Part shown: one piece after another, positions 46,337 to 57,853 of the stretch | Layout of the letters: each line of letters opens with the position of its first letter | How positions within the stretch are numbered: position 1 is the stretch's first letter | Source: Cinnamomum chago | Lineage: Eukaryota > Streptophyta > Magnoliopsida > Laurales > Lauraceae | DNA: 64,000 nt | Assembly: GCA_038049695.1 (NCBI GenBank) | Contig: CP142458.1 | Coordinates: forward strand, 44,786,001-44,850,000 | Direction: 5' to 3' | Notes under the pieces: generated by a model | Told to the model about the DNA's origin: nothing | Database searches by the model: none | What the model saw: the letters and a program-made list of their open reading frames with translations, nothing else | Translations under genes and position numbers: made by a program

Positions 46337-49300
46337 ATGGACAAATCTGAGGTTACCTTGATTAAATTCACTGGAAAAAATTATCCTGCATGGTCTTTTC
46401 AATTTCAAATCTACTTAGAAGCCAAGGAATTGTGGGGATTTGTTTCTGGCACCGATCCTAAACCTACTGAGGATGAGAAAAAGATTTCTTCTTGGCATAC
46501 CAAAGATGCCAAAATCAAAACCTGGATTCTAGGATCTGTCGAGCCTCATCTGATAATGAACCTCAAACCCTACCCCACTTCTAAAGACATGTGGGAGTAT
46601 TTGCAGCAAGTGTACCATCAAGATAACTCTGCTCATCAATTTCACCTTGAATGTGCAATTGCTGAATATGCACAAGGAACCTTGTCAATTCAAGACTACT
46701 ATTCGGGATTCCGGACCCTATGGTCGGAATACGATAGTATTAAGTATGCAGGTGTGGCTGCCAACGTTTTGATTGTCATTAGTGATCTTCAGGCCTCTAG
46801 TCAACGGGATCAATTTTTGATGAAATTACGGAATGAATATGAAAGTGTCCGCTCTGCCCTGATGAATCAGACACCTCTACCTTCCTTGGCTGTCTGCTTG
46901 AATGAACTCTTACGCGAGGAAAAGCGCATGGCAACCTCAGCTCATATAGCTCAACCAAAGACTGAGACCTATTCAGTCGCGTTCTCAGCTAATCAAGCGT
47001 CTCAGCCTCCGCTACGAGACTTGAGCAAAACCCAATGCTACAGTTGTCAGAAATTTGGGCATCTTGCATCTCAATGCAAACAGAAAGTCTGCAGTTACTG
47101 TAAAAAGTCGGGACATATCATCTCTGAATGTCGCCGCCGTCCACCACGTCCGTCGACACAGTATCAGACCCCACAGCCTCAAACTCCGCATGCTTATGTG
47201 GCTTCCTCGGTTATGCCTGTTCCTACATCAGCACCTCCACAGCCTGGGCCCTCATCATCTCTCACTCCTGAATTGGTTCAACAAATGATTATCAATGCCC
47301 TCTCTGCCTTTGGTCTCTCAGGTAAGTCCCCTTCATCTTCTACTTGGTTCCTTGATTCCGGGGCATCTAATCATATGACGTATTCCCACACCCCTCTCTC
47401 CAATATGACCAGTTACAATGGCCATCTTCAAATCCAAACAGCTGACGGCGGACATATTCCTATTACTGCTATCGGAGATATCCCTGGTCCCATCCCATTG
47501 AGAAATGTTTACCTTTGTCCTAATTTAACTTCCAACCTATTGTCCGTCGGGCAACTTGTTGAAAATAATTGTAATATCTCCTTTTCTTCTTCTGGTTGTG
47601 TTGTGCAGGACCAGATGTCCGGGAAGGAGATCGCGAGGGAACCTAAGTGTGGACGCTTATTTCCGTTGGATTTTTCTAAATTTTCTAGGAATCAATTCGA
47701 CAATAATGTGTTTTGTTTTTCTCTTAGAGATAATTGCCGGTTGTGGCATAATAGACTCGGACATCCTAATTCCAAGGCTTTGTCCCTTATGTTAAATTCT
47801 GGTTTATTAAATAAATCTATTGGTCTATCTTCTTGTATGCCTTTTGATTGTGCTACTTGTAAAATGGGAAAGATTAAAACTCTTCCGTTTCCTCATTCCA
47901 CTTCACACACCTCTCAGTGTTTTGATTTAGTTCATAGTGATGTATGGGGAATTGCTCCAGCTCTTTCCCACGCTCACTACAAATATTTTGTGACTTTTAT
48001 TGATGATTTCAGTCGGTTCACATGGGTCTACTTTCTGCATTCAAAATCTGATGTTTTTAATGTTTTTAAAATCTTTTTAGCTTATGTTGAGAATCAATTT
48101 TCCACCTGCATTAAAATCTTGCGATATGATTCAGGCGGAGAATATGTTTCCTCAGATTTTCAACGGTTTTTGCAAAACAAAGGTATTATTTCTCAAAGAT
48201 CTTGTCCTTATACTCCCCAGCAGAATGGAATCGCTGAAAGAAAAAATAGACATCTCCTTGATGTCACTCGTTCCCTTCTTCTTGAATCATCGGTTCCTAC
48301 CCGTTTTTGGGTTGAGGCACTGGCTACGGCAGCTCATCTTATCAATCGTATGCCATCAACCTCCATTGAGAATCAAAGCCCCTATTACCGATTGTACAAG
48401 ACCTCTCCATCCTATGATGATCTTCATGTTTTTGGCTCCATTTGTTTCGTGCACTTGCCTCCTTCTGAGAGGACAAAACTAACGGCACAATCAGCTCAGT
48501 GTGTGTTTTTAGGTTATGCACCCTTCCAGAAGGGGTTTCTTTGTTATGATCCTCACATTCGTCGTTTCCGTACCTCTAGGAATGTCGTTTTCTTTGAACA
48601 ACAGTATTTTTTTCAAAAACACGTTGATCCTCCTGACTCCTCTTCGGTGTCTTTACCTGGTTTTTCTGACAATCCCTCAGTTGTTCGTTTTAATCCTAAC
48701 TTTGTGTATCACAGACGGAACAGAGAAGCGCCTCCCAGGGATCCCCCTCCTGATCTTCCTCCGGCATCCGGTCCACTTCAGGCACTTGGTCCATCTGGCC
48801 CTCCTTCATTGCGTCGCTCCACTCGCATTTCGGTCCCACCCGACCGCTATGGGTTCTCCCATACTTCCTTAATGGCCACTTTGTCTTCTTCTTCCATTCC
48901 CCACTCCTATTCTCAGGCTGTGCAGGATACATGTTGGAACAAGGCTATGCAAGATGAATTGGCTGCTTTAGAGAAAAATCATACGTGGGATATTGTCCCC
49001 TCTCCTGTGGGTGTCAAACCTATTGGCTGCAAGTGGATCTTTTCTCTCAAGTTAAAATCAGATGGCACTCTAGATCGGTATAAGGCGCGCCTTGTTGCTC
49101 TCGGAAATCGGCAAGAATATGGCATTGATTATGATGAAACCTTTGCTCTCGTCGCCAAGATGACCACTGTACGCATCATCCTTGTTGTTGCTGCCTCTCA
49201 GTCCTGGCCTCTCTATCAAATGGATGTAAAAAATGCGTTTCTTCATGGTGATCTCAAAGAAGATGTTTATATGCGTCTGCCTCCGGGGTCCTCCTCTGGG

Positions 49301-50428
49301 AAGGGTATGGTTGCTAAGCTCCGTCGCTCTCTCTATGGTCTAAAGCAAGCTCCTCGTGCATGGTTTGAGAAATTTCAAGATGCCCTTCTCCATTTGGATT
49401 TTCATCCTAGCCAGTATGATCCTTCCATGTTCTTACATCATGCTCCATCCGGGATTACTGTGCTACTCGTATACGTGGATGACATTGTCATTACTGGTCC
49501 CAATGCACAAATGATTCAAGCACTCCAAGCTTCTCTTCATCAGACATTTCAAATGAAGGATCTAGGCCCCTTACACTATTTCCTTGGTCTTGAAGTTCAC
49601 CAATCGCCTAAAGGTATAGTTCTCAATCAGCACAAATACACGGTTGATCTTATTGACTTGGCTGGCCTTACCTCTTCCGCTCCTGTAGATACGCCGGTCG
49701 AATTGAATGTCAAACTCAGTCGTGAGGAGAGCGATCTTCTTTCCGATCCTACTGCCTATCGCCAATTAGTTGGCAGCTTGATCTACCTCACGATCACTCG
49801 TCCTGATATCTCTTATGCGGTCAACCTGATGAGTCAGTTCATGACTGCTCCTCGTCACCTTCATCTGGCTGCTGTTCGCCGCATCATTCGGTACCTTATT
49901 CGCACACCGACACGTGGGTTGTTCTTTCCATCTAACAATCCTCTATCTCTCAAAGCTTATTCAGATGCTGATTGGGCTGGTTGTCCGGATACTCGCAGAT
50001 CGACAACAGGATGGTGCATGTTTTTTAGGGATAGTCTGATTTCCTGGAAATGCAAGAAACATGACAAAGTTTCCAAATCTTCTACCGAGGCTGAGTACCG
50101 GGCTATGTCTGCTGCGTGCTCCGAAATTAGTTGGCTCCGTGGTCTGCTCTCAGATATTGGATTTCCCGCAGACGGAGCTACCCCCCTCTATGCTGATAAT
50201 ACAAGTGCAATTCGGATTACTGAAAATCCGGTTTTTCATGAACGCACTAAACACATCGAGGTTGATTGTCACTTCATACGTGATGAGTTTAAACGTGATG
50301 TCATCAGCCTTCCGCATGTCTCCACTGAACTTCAAATTGCTGATATTCTCACCAAAGGTCTTCCACGCCCACGACATCAGTTCTTGGTTGACAAATTGAT
50401 GCTTGTTGATTCTCCCGCATCAATTTGA
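46337..50428 (+). CDS. Copia C gag-pol polyprotein, 1363 aa, open
   Basis: It encodes all proteins needed for Copia retrotransposition. Gag starts MDKSEVTLIKFTGKNY. Zinc knuckles are at residues 234 (CYSCQKFGHLASQC) and 252 (CSYCKKSGHIISEC). The protease is [10 protein letters not shown] (Asp340). Pre-integrase LWHNRLGHPN is followed by integrase with D535, D598 and E634, keeping the 35-residue spacing. Reverse transcriptase has [12 protein letters not shown] and YVDDIVITG at 1046. RNase H has DADWAGCPDTRRSTTGW, EAEYRAMSAA and the terminal FHERTKHIEVDCHFIR. Slightly unusual residues are LRYDSGGEY (Tyr before the catalytic Asp) and FALVAK where FAPVAK is common. The start ATG is the first in frame. 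The stop lies just before the polypurine tract. The family is certain; activity is inferred. Confidence 0.96.
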   Translation: MDKSEVTLIKFTGKNYPAWSFQFQIYLEAKELWGFVSGTDPKPTEDEKKISSWHTKDAKIKTWILGSVEPHLIMNLKPYPTSKDMWEYLQQVYHQDNSAHQFHLECAIAEYAQGTLSIQDYYSGFRTLWSEYDSIKYAGVAANVLIVISDLQASSQRDQFLMKLRNEYESVRSALMNQTPLPSLAVCLNELLREEKRMATSAHIAQPKTETYSVAFSANQASQPPLRDLSKTQCYSCQKFGHLASQCKQKVCSYCKKSGHIISECRRRPPRPSTQYQTPQPQTPHAYVASSVMPVPTSAPPQPGPSSSLTPELVQQMIINALSAFGLSGKSPSSSTWFLDSGASNHMTYSHTPLSNMTSYNGHLQIQTADGGHIPITAIGDIPGPIPLRNVYLCPNLTSNLLSVGQLVENNCNISFSSSGCVVQDQMSGKEIAREPKCGRLFPLDFSKFSRNQFDNNVFCFSLRDNCRLWHNRLGHPNSKALSLMLNSGLLNKSIGLSSCMPFDCATCKMGKIKTLPFPHSTSHTSQCFDLVHSDVWGIAPALSHAHYKYFVTFIDDFSRFTWVYFLHSKSDVFNVFKIFLAYVENQFSTCIKILRYDSGGEYVSSDFQRFLQNKGIISQRSCPYTPQQNGIAERKNRHLLDVTRSLLLESSVPTRFWVEALATAAHLINRMPSTSIENQSPYYRLYKTSPSYDDLHVFGSICFVHLPPSERTKLTAQSAQCVFLGYAPFQKGFLCYDPHIRRFRTSRNVVFFEQQYFFQKHVDPPDSSSVSLPGFSDNPSVVRFNPNFVYHRRNREAPPRDPPPDLPPASGPLQALGPSGPPSLRRSTRISVPPDRYGFSHTSLMATLSSSSIPHSYSQAVQDTCWNKAMQDELAALEKNHTWDIVPSPVGVKPIGCKWIFSLKLKSDGTLDRYKARLVALGNRQEYGIDYDETFALVAKMTTVRIILVVAASQSWPLYQMDVKNAFLHGDLKEDVYMRLPPGSSSGKGMVAKLRRSLYGLKQAPRAWFEKFQDALLHLDFHPSQYDPSMFLHHAPSGITVLLVYVDDIVITGPNAQMIQALQASLHQTFQMKDLGPLHYFLGLEVHQSPKGIVLNQHKYTVDLIDLAGLTSSAPVDTPVELNVKLSREESDLLSDPTAYRQLVGSLIYLTITRPDISYAVNLMSQFMTAPRHLHLAAVRRIIRYLIRTPTRGLFFPSNNPLSLKAYSDADWAGCPDTRRSTTGWCMFFRDSLISWKCKKHDKVSKSSTEAEYRAMSAACSEISWLRGLLSDIGFPADGATPLYADNTSAIRITENPVFHERTKHIEVDCHFIRDEFKRDVISLPHVSTELQIADILTKGLPRPRHQFLVDKLMLVDSPASI

Positions 50429-50435
50429 GGGGGGG
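50425..50435 (+). promoter_or_regulatory. Polypurine tract of Copia C
   Basis: TTGAGGGGGGG lies directly before the 3' LTR; it overlaps the gag-pol stop codon. Confidence 0.88.
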
Positions 50436-50738
50436 TGTTAAACAGGCCCAAGGCCCATAGCCCATCAGTAGTCAATGCTATATCTCACGTGGAATTGATT
50501 TGGGTCAATATTGAGACAGTTGTAGCCTTCCTAACTTAGAATAGCAATTGTTGTAATTAGTTGTGTTTCTAACTTAGGTTAATGATTGATATAATTAGAT
50601 TGTTTTCCTTTCTTAGAAGCCTTAATTAAAGGCATGTAAATACCTATATATTGATGGACAATCTCCATAGAAAGTGACACAAATCAATACATTCTCAAGA
50701 GTGTTTGAAAACTCTTTTCTGTGATCGTGAGTCTGTCA
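50436..50738 (+). repeat. 3' LTR of Copia C
   Basis: 303 bp; one substitution relative to the 5' LTR. It is followed by ACAAT and the resumed Gypsy LTR. Confidence 0.95.
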
Positions 50739-52662
50739 ACAATATCAATAATCTCTAACTGATCCAAATTCCTATGTTCTGATTCAATTTAATAATGTAC
50801 TAAACATTAAATAAATTGTTAAACAAAGCTAATCCTTCTATCAATTATTTAAATATTTCTCGTTCTCTCCCTTCAACCACGCATGCCTAAATCTACGTGC
50901 TGAACGTCATCTTGACTTGTCCCACCCGCAGTAAGATTACCTGAAGGGGGCAACACAACATCAATACTACTAGCGAATGAATTTTCCTAATTACATAAGC
51001 AGCATATATACATATCCGTGCTCATGCACATTACCACGCCTCAAATGCCCATCGTATACATGTATACCGGTCACTATGACCCTGTCTCATCAGACACGTC
51101 CACTAAGGACCAGCCGATATAACGGCCCGGACACTAAGTACAACATCCCAAGTCTGGGACCAAATGCACAATTTCATGATCATATAACCATAATTCATTA
51201 TTAATAATTTATACAACAGTAGTGTGGATCCAGCCCTTATACACTTCACCGATTGATGCCCCACTCCTAACGATAATTGTTAATGAATGGTATAAGAGTG
51301 GCCCACACTATAATATAAACACATCATTAACTAATCAAGTCTAACCAATTAATTGAAATCTAATTAATTGATAACAATTCTTATAATTAAATTACAGTGC
51401 ACATAACCCTTGCTTTGCCTGGGTATACAGGTTGAATTGTAATTACATATAAAGTCCAGGGTAGTTTCCTTTATCAAGTTCCATCTATACTTCATCCAGA
51501 ACATATAGAATAATATATTGTTTCTGCCTGAATACAATGATATAATCATCCAGTGGGTCCAACTCAACTAAACCAAGATCAGCCTCCTAGGTCATGGTCG
51601 CCCACTGTTAAACCATCAGCCCATTGGATCTAATCCATCATCAGATCATATTCTGGGGTCCACAAGTCAAATCTGATGTTTACTATTTTATGTACAAAGT
51701 CACGCCTGGCTGTATTTGAATCCATTGATCAGTGGGTCCCACTGGTAAAATTCCCAGATGTCCCACTCCTCCATGGTCACCCAGGGGTCCACTTCAAGAT
51801 GTAGGGTCCTGAGTTCCAATCAGGTCCACTAATGGGTCCCACAATCCCTGACGACATTCAAATCCTGTTTGCCTCCAACTCACGCCTGTAATATGTAAAT
51901 CCAGTGGATGATGGCCCAAACGGAATCTACTCCACATGGGTCCAGGTCCTCATGGGTCGACCATGGGTCCCCTTGTGGATCTATGGTCCTGATTCTCCAT
52001 CTAGTGGGCCATGGGGTCCCACAACTCACAAACATTCAATACTACCATTGACGACAGTACTCTGTTTTTACAGATTTGTGCCTGTTTGACATATATTCAA
52101 GGATTTACACCCCCTATCGAACTGTAACATTCAAATCACCATTCAAACATGATTCCTTGCCTCAAAACATATCTTTTATGCCTATGTGATGTTTTTAAAA
52201 AATCATTACATACCTAACAATACAGAATATTTGAATCACATTCCATTATCAATCAGCTTGATTAATCACCCAATCAATTAGGAAGATCCAGTCACCTTTG
52301 ATACGTGATTGTTGCTTTTGCGATGTGCGGACGCGAATAGGACATCAATCTTCCTCTCCTTCTCCTAGATTGCAGCCCACAGTCTTTCTCAGAATTTTTC
52401 CACCTTAAAACATCATAATAGGGGGTCGTTGGTTTGCTTATGCATATATATAAGGATGTGTTGTATAAACTTCCTAATTCTAATCTTTCTCTTATTTCCT
52501 CTATTAGAGTTGTTATACAACTCCAATCCCAAAACGTGAGACACTTTCCAATTTCCAATTCCTTAATAAGTACTACTACTAATTCCATAATAAGGAAACA
52601 ACTAAGGTACCACCTGGGCCAGACTAATCCTGGGCCCAGGTAATTCAAAATATTACACACTA

Positions 52663-54990
52663 TTAGTCTCATGTGTGATCTTAGCGACGCAAGCACACAC
52701 ATGCACATAAGCCTTAATTGCATGCAACAAAATGTGAAAGGTAGAAAATCTAAAGTCCGCATGTTTTCAATTTCATTAGCACAACTTCTTAAGCCAAACC
52801 CTATAGATGGGAAAAGCTAGGATGATGATAACTGATATGAGCACCATTTTTTTTATCGGAAATGATAAATTATATTAAGACAGAGGATTACAACACAGAT
52901 AAAGGGCCCTAAAATACGTAACATTTTAATCCAAATTCAATATGATAGGAATATACAAGTCCGATGTTCTAATAAAAGTGGAATCTTACCTAGGTCTTGA
53001 TTAACATTACTTGTACTCTTTGCGGGTATCTTCAAGAATAGTTAATAACTCATTCTTGTACTCCAAGACGGAATGGGCAAAAAGAGAATAACTCGTTCTT
53101 GCACCCCATCGTAGAATGGGCAAAAGAGAATATAAACACTAGAAGTTACTCCTCTTTTAGGCATAAACATCCTAAAATCCTATTAGATAAATGATGTAAT
53201 AAAAACTTCCTCTCTCATAAATCACTTCTTCCCATGTCAACAAGGATACCCTCCCTATCAAGTTATAATCTGCTCAATCATTTGTTCTTTTTTATCTTTC
53301 ATCCAAAATGTTTTTTGCATGCCTCTTCTTTTCATGTGGTGAGTCCTAACAAAGATGAAATCAATGATAGTTCTATATAGTATGTCTTTCTCGGTCTTCT
53401 TCCAGCAAACCAAAATGGCTACAAAAGTTACATTACAAAAACAAATAAATCTGAAGCAATACTATCCTCATTCATGTCTATTACCTACTTCTCCGATGCT
53501 TGGAAGAAATGTGCACTTCAATGAGAGTCCCATTCAAGCAGAGAGATTAACCACAATTACGAGATTATTTCCATCACTCCTCTTGAAACTAAAGTTCCAT
53601 CTACAACCAAGTTATTCCAATAGGTTGACCAAATGATGTCAAATTTTGCAATGGTGTTTCTCCAAATAAGTCCTGACGGAGAAGGAAAAACAATACTTCC
53701 ACCAACAACTTGTTAAATTATAACTTTAATGGAAGCCGCAAAATTTTAACGAACAAGGCATGGATGGAGTTTTAGAGGGAGAAGGGTTCACAACTCCCGC
53801 CCTTCCCTGCTTTTTTCCATTACAAATCATGACAACTTGCCTATCTTCTCATCAACTTTACTTTTGTATCATTACAACAGAGCAAACCATAACCATGATT
53901 AGTTCATAAACTTTTGTATCATAACAATTTGAAAGCAAACATCAAAGCTTACATCAAAGGTCCAAAGAGAAGTTTGTCATTTAGAGATGAAACCCAACAT
54001 GAACGGTAAGTGAGAATTTCATAATCTTTAGTGTTTAATTAATTTTGGTCATGAGATGGAAGTCTCTTAGGGATGAAAATCAGCCAAGCTTCAAATCAGG
54101 TGCATATTGTACTTGGACCTGAAATATTGGTAGAGAACCACACTCGATTCGGATTCCGGTTGCCTCTCTGGAATTTGGTCTAGCAGACTACACGACATCA
54201 TCAAAGGTGAGACCACTGTGAATATTGCATGCTAATCTGTAGGACTATTGCCACAACATGACCTATACCTTACTCAAATTCAAACTAAAGGCCTCAACCC
54301 AGACCCAATCCCAGCTGCCAAAATACTTAGGTAAAATATTTATATGCTTAATATAAATTTATTTATGCATAATTTTCAGCAATAGCATCGAGTACTCTTG
54401 TCCTTAGATATGAGAATCATTCGAGCCGAACCTGGAATCAGATTTCACCCAAGTCCATGTAGTGAATCAAGCAAGGACCCAAATCAAAAGAAGTAAAACA
54501 TTGGACCGATACCCATTTTTTATGCTTCGCATTTTTTGAATATTCATGTATTTGGGGACTTATTTTAAATCCTACAGTCTTCAAAGGCATGGATAAATGA
54601 TTTTGTTAGATATGTGAATGGGGTCCACATAAGTGTTTCTGTACAGTTTATTAGGGAAAACAATCTAAGGTTTCCTCCATTGGATCTAGAGGAATTAATC
54701 TCTTTCCTCTTTTGTGTTTGGTTCATAGTAAGTAGTAACCTCATTTTCCCTAGGACACACTGAGAATTGATTTGTTGGACAAGTTTGCAGTTCGATTAGG
54801 TGACAAGTCCATTATAAGGAGATGTTAAAGAGAGCTGATGAGTTTCCATTCCGATGACAGGGCTGTCATGGCCATTAACCTCTACAGATCAGAAAAGGAA
54901 AGAGGAACACCCAAACCAGAACAAGGGTCCTCCCCCATTGAATCTCTAGAGGATTAGGGAGAGGTCCTCTTAGTTGGTTTCCAACCTGTC
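52663..54990 (-). mobile_element. LINE-derived and unassigned sequence
   Basis: Near 52849-52900 the minus strand reads TATAATTTATCATTTCCGAT followed by a run of A, typical of a plant L1-type LINE 3' end. The sequence to about 53760 is probably the decayed LINE; from there to 54990 I recognise nothing. No frame over about 95 codons is present. Confidence 0.4.
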
Positions 54991-55240
54991 AGAAAATGAG
55001 ACAGACAGAGCTGAAAGCTATGGTCGGCAAAGCTAGACAGATTGTCGATATCTTCAATTTTACAGAGAGGATAAGTGGGAAAAACCAAGGCTTCACATTT
55101 TTCCGGTTTGCTACCAGTCGAGAAAGCGTGCTATTGATCTGGCCACCTGTAGGTCTAGGGAGGAAGGAAGAGCCGGGACAACAATCAACTTCAGAAAGAG
55201 TTCAGTAGCCACTGCTGATGTTGTGAATCTGGCTCTTGGG
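54991..55240 (+). pseudogene. RRM-like remnant, possibly LINE ORF1
   Basis: A frame starting at 54996 contains ERISGKNQGFTFFRFATSRE, where KNQGFTFFRF fits the RNP1 motif of an RNA recognition motif. After SRE the homologous reading moves to another frame (RAIDLATCRSREEGRAG), so a frameshift has occurred. Plant L1 ORF1 proteins carry such an RRM; a decayed host exon is the alternative. Confidence 0.35.
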
Positions 55241-55492
55241 ACTGGATGAATGATGGTCTCAGATGGCTTCCATCTCAGGAATACAGTAGTGGATTGGAGC
55301 CAGATAGTCCAGAAAAACCCTACCTAAGAAGAGACAACAATGTAGCTAGCTGGATAATAGGTCATAGCATGGAGAAAGGGTTTGTGTGGCACTCTGGTTG
55401 GTTAAGGAAGAAAAGAAATCCTTGTTTAGTAGCTTGGTTGGATTTCTAAAGTCCAAGAGAGATGCCCTACAAACAGATGGATATATGGTTTG
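55241..55492. other. Unassigned stretch before the Athila-type LTR
   Basis: A 67-codon frame (55246-55449) has no recognised similarity. It is probably a continuation of the LINE-like sequence to the left. Confidence 0.3.
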
Positions 55493-57829
55493 TGATAAGT
55501 CCTTAAAAATGTATAATTTCATCATCATTTTAAAATTAATTAAGGACTTAATCATCAAATCATGAACCATTTTAGTAAAAAATCATGATTTTATGTTTTT
55601 GGGCATCAAAGTTTGAATTCGAGTCAAAATTCATTGAAAAATCACATTTTCACATAAAATCATGAATTTCTCTATTTCTTGCCATTGAAAGTCACAAATT
55701 TCTCATAACTTTTGATTCACACATGAAATGATGAATTTTCGTTGCACCATTGATTTAATTAAAGAAAATTTGATAAAATGGTGAAATCTTATGCATCTAT
55801 TTAGTGTGAATTGGGGCCCGCATCTTGCATCATTCCTTTCCTATATGATTAGATTATTCTTTGATCCTTGCTTTTATTTTTGTAGGGAATTTCAGAAATA
55901 GGCGCCCGCGGAAGAGAATTGATGAAGCAAATGCACCATGGGACCCACCTTCCTTGGGCGTGGTACTAAGGTAGGGGCGGCCATGGTAGGGTCCGCTCTT
56001 AAATGCAAAAAAAGAAAAAAAAAATCAGATTTAATCTCTTGAAGATAAGTTCCAGATTTGCGGGCCATGTGATGATGAGGTGTCCTATCTACTCTCCAAC
56101 AAATATTGCTTACATGTCGTGATGGATGGCTAAGATTCAAAACAAGCCAAACAAAGAAGAAACAAATGCAAAAGAATCCAGCCAAGGTGGAGGGCGTCCA
56201 ATGCATGGGACGTTCCATGTTATCTACACCCAAGTGGGGCCCATCATGTGTTACAAGTGCAAATAAAAATCTGAATTTCAGATTTGGCTCAAGATTTTTG
56301 GAAATACAAAAGTTTGAATCTCAAGGCAAGGAGTATGGACGTCCATGGTATGGGATAGTTCAAGATTGCATACTTCCAAGTATGACCCACTCCTCTGTCA
56401 TGTTTGGAATGAAACTAAATTCAGATTTGTGGATATCTTTAAGAGAGAAAGTGGGCCATGCTAAGACATTCTCAAGCCATGAAGAAGTTTAAAAAAAAAA
56501 AATGGAAGACTCTTTCTTGCTAGCAAAGCAATCCAAGTTGGAAGATAAATCCAAAGAGTCCAAGTTTCCTTAAACACTCTACAAGTTGGATTTCAATCAA
56601 GATACCATTCCAAATTTTGAAAGTTTGCAACCCAAGATTCTTCCAAAGAAGACATCACACGTCCATAACCATGGCATTCCAAGTTTCACACGTTCAAGCC
56701 AAGATTTATCCAACCAAGCATCACACGTCCAAGATGGGTGAGGACCACATGCTTCCAAGCTTTGCAACAATTTTAAAAATCCAGATTTGAATTTATTCTC
56801 AGCCAAAGTGGGCCCAAGAGAGAGTTGCATGAGATAAGAAGAATCCTATTTTCACTAGGATTGTGGGCCAACCCCTAGAGACTCTCTCAAAACCCTCCTA
56901 ATCCTAATCCAACTTGGACCCCACACTACTGATCCTTACCCAAATCAAAACCTTCCAAGCCAAGTCATCAAAAAAATATAAAAAGACCCCAAAAAGAGAA
57001 TGGACGTGCAATACCATATCCCCCCACACCTTGGACGACCAGCAACTCCTTTCCCCTCCTTTTCCATTAATTTTCCTCCATCTCTCCCTACTTCATCCAA
57101 GGCCCTCCCTAAGGCACACCACCACTTGGATTTTTATGCCGCCACCGTTGCTGCCGTCACTCCATCATCAACCAGCCATCTACTTCACCCTTGGTGAAGG
57201 ATTGAAGACTTGAAGATGGGATTATGCGCGAGTCCTATTTTCTTAATGTATTCGATCTAGGGTAAGGAAAGATTTCTTTTTCTAGTATTGATCAATGTTG
57301 GGGAATTACTAGTTTATTGGTTCATTTTAATCTAAAAGATACAATTAGTGAGGTCAAGGTGTCCCGCCTTGGATCGGCATTGCATGTTTGTGGGTAGTGA
57401 CAGTACGCACTTGGTGCGGTGTTTTTGTAGTCTTTTATTAATTTTTCCAATATAATGTCGTGATTTCCCATAATAAGAATATCTAGAATTCTTTTTATAC
57501 TTATTTCTGAATAATGTTATTACTAGATTTTTATTTTAATGCATGATTTATTTGCTTTTATGCAATTGGTGGTTTGATGCCTTATGTTTTTGCAGTCTTT
57601 AGATTAGGATTCTTAGATTAGAATTTTTATTTCGGATTGTAATTTTTAATTTGATTTGAAATTAAATTTCAATTTCAGTTTCGTAGAGATTTATTTATAT
57701 AGATTTTCTTAGGTTAGTACTAGTTTTCCAATAGGACAAGTTTTACGCGATTAATTACTCCCTGTGGATCGACCTCGGACTTCACAGAGTTATTACTACA
57801 TGCGGCCTTGCACTTGGGGCTGACGATCA
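55493..57829 (+). repeat. 5' LTR of an Athila/Tat-type Gypsy element (2.3 kb)
   Basis: It starts TGATAAGTCCTTAAAAATG and ends GGGGCTGACGATCA, followed at once by a tRNA-Asp-like primer site. Only this LTR is in the window. Short frames inside (for example 56106-56492) have no recognised motif and are taken as chance. Confidence 0.75.
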
Positions 57830-57835
57830 AATTTT

Positions 57836-57853
57836 TAGCACCATTGCCGGGGA
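57836..57853 (+). promoter_or_regulatory. Primer binding site, tRNA-Asp type (diverged)
   Basis: TAGCACCATTGCCGGGGA differs at three positions from the TGGCGCCGTTGCCGGGGA site common to Athila/Tat Gypsy elements. Confidence 0.75.

Larger units (their letters stand above)
45407..50738 (+). mobile_element. Copia element C, complete and apparently intact, TSD ACAAT
   Basis: 5332 bp with two 303-bp LTRs, primer site, one uninterrupted gag-pol frame and polypurine tract. ACAAT flanks it at 45402-45406 and 50739-50743. The LTRs differ by one base (GACAGCTGT versus GACAGTTGT). It is the youngest-looking element in the window. Confidence 0.97.
32455..52657 (-). mobile_element. Ty3/Gypsy chromovirus-like element, with two nested Copias
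   Basis: The minus-strand order is 5' LTR, primer site, gag, protease, reverse transcriptase, RNase H, integrase with a chromodomain-like tail, polypurine tract, 3' LTR. The flanks are CACTA at 32450-32454 and 52658-52662, exact. Removing the two Copia insertions and their duplications leaves about 9.1 kb. The domain order PR-RT-RH-IN and the C-terminal VLWTHHDPNEATWE motif point to a chromovirus, probably Tekay/Del-like. Several stops and frameshifts make it non-autonomous. Confidence 0.9.
45258..52657 (-). repeat. 5' LTR of the Gypsy element, split by Copia C
   Basis: The parts are 45258-45406 and 50744-52657 (about 2.06 kb together). They rejoin exactly when Copia C and one ACAAT are removed, matching 32581-32620 of the other LTR. 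This copy lacks about 100 bp present in the 3' LTR at about 32866-32965. Confidence 0.9.

Noticed and set aside
56106..57213. Frames of 65-128 codons
   Set aside because: They lie inside the Athila-type LTR, overlap on both strands and show no motif.
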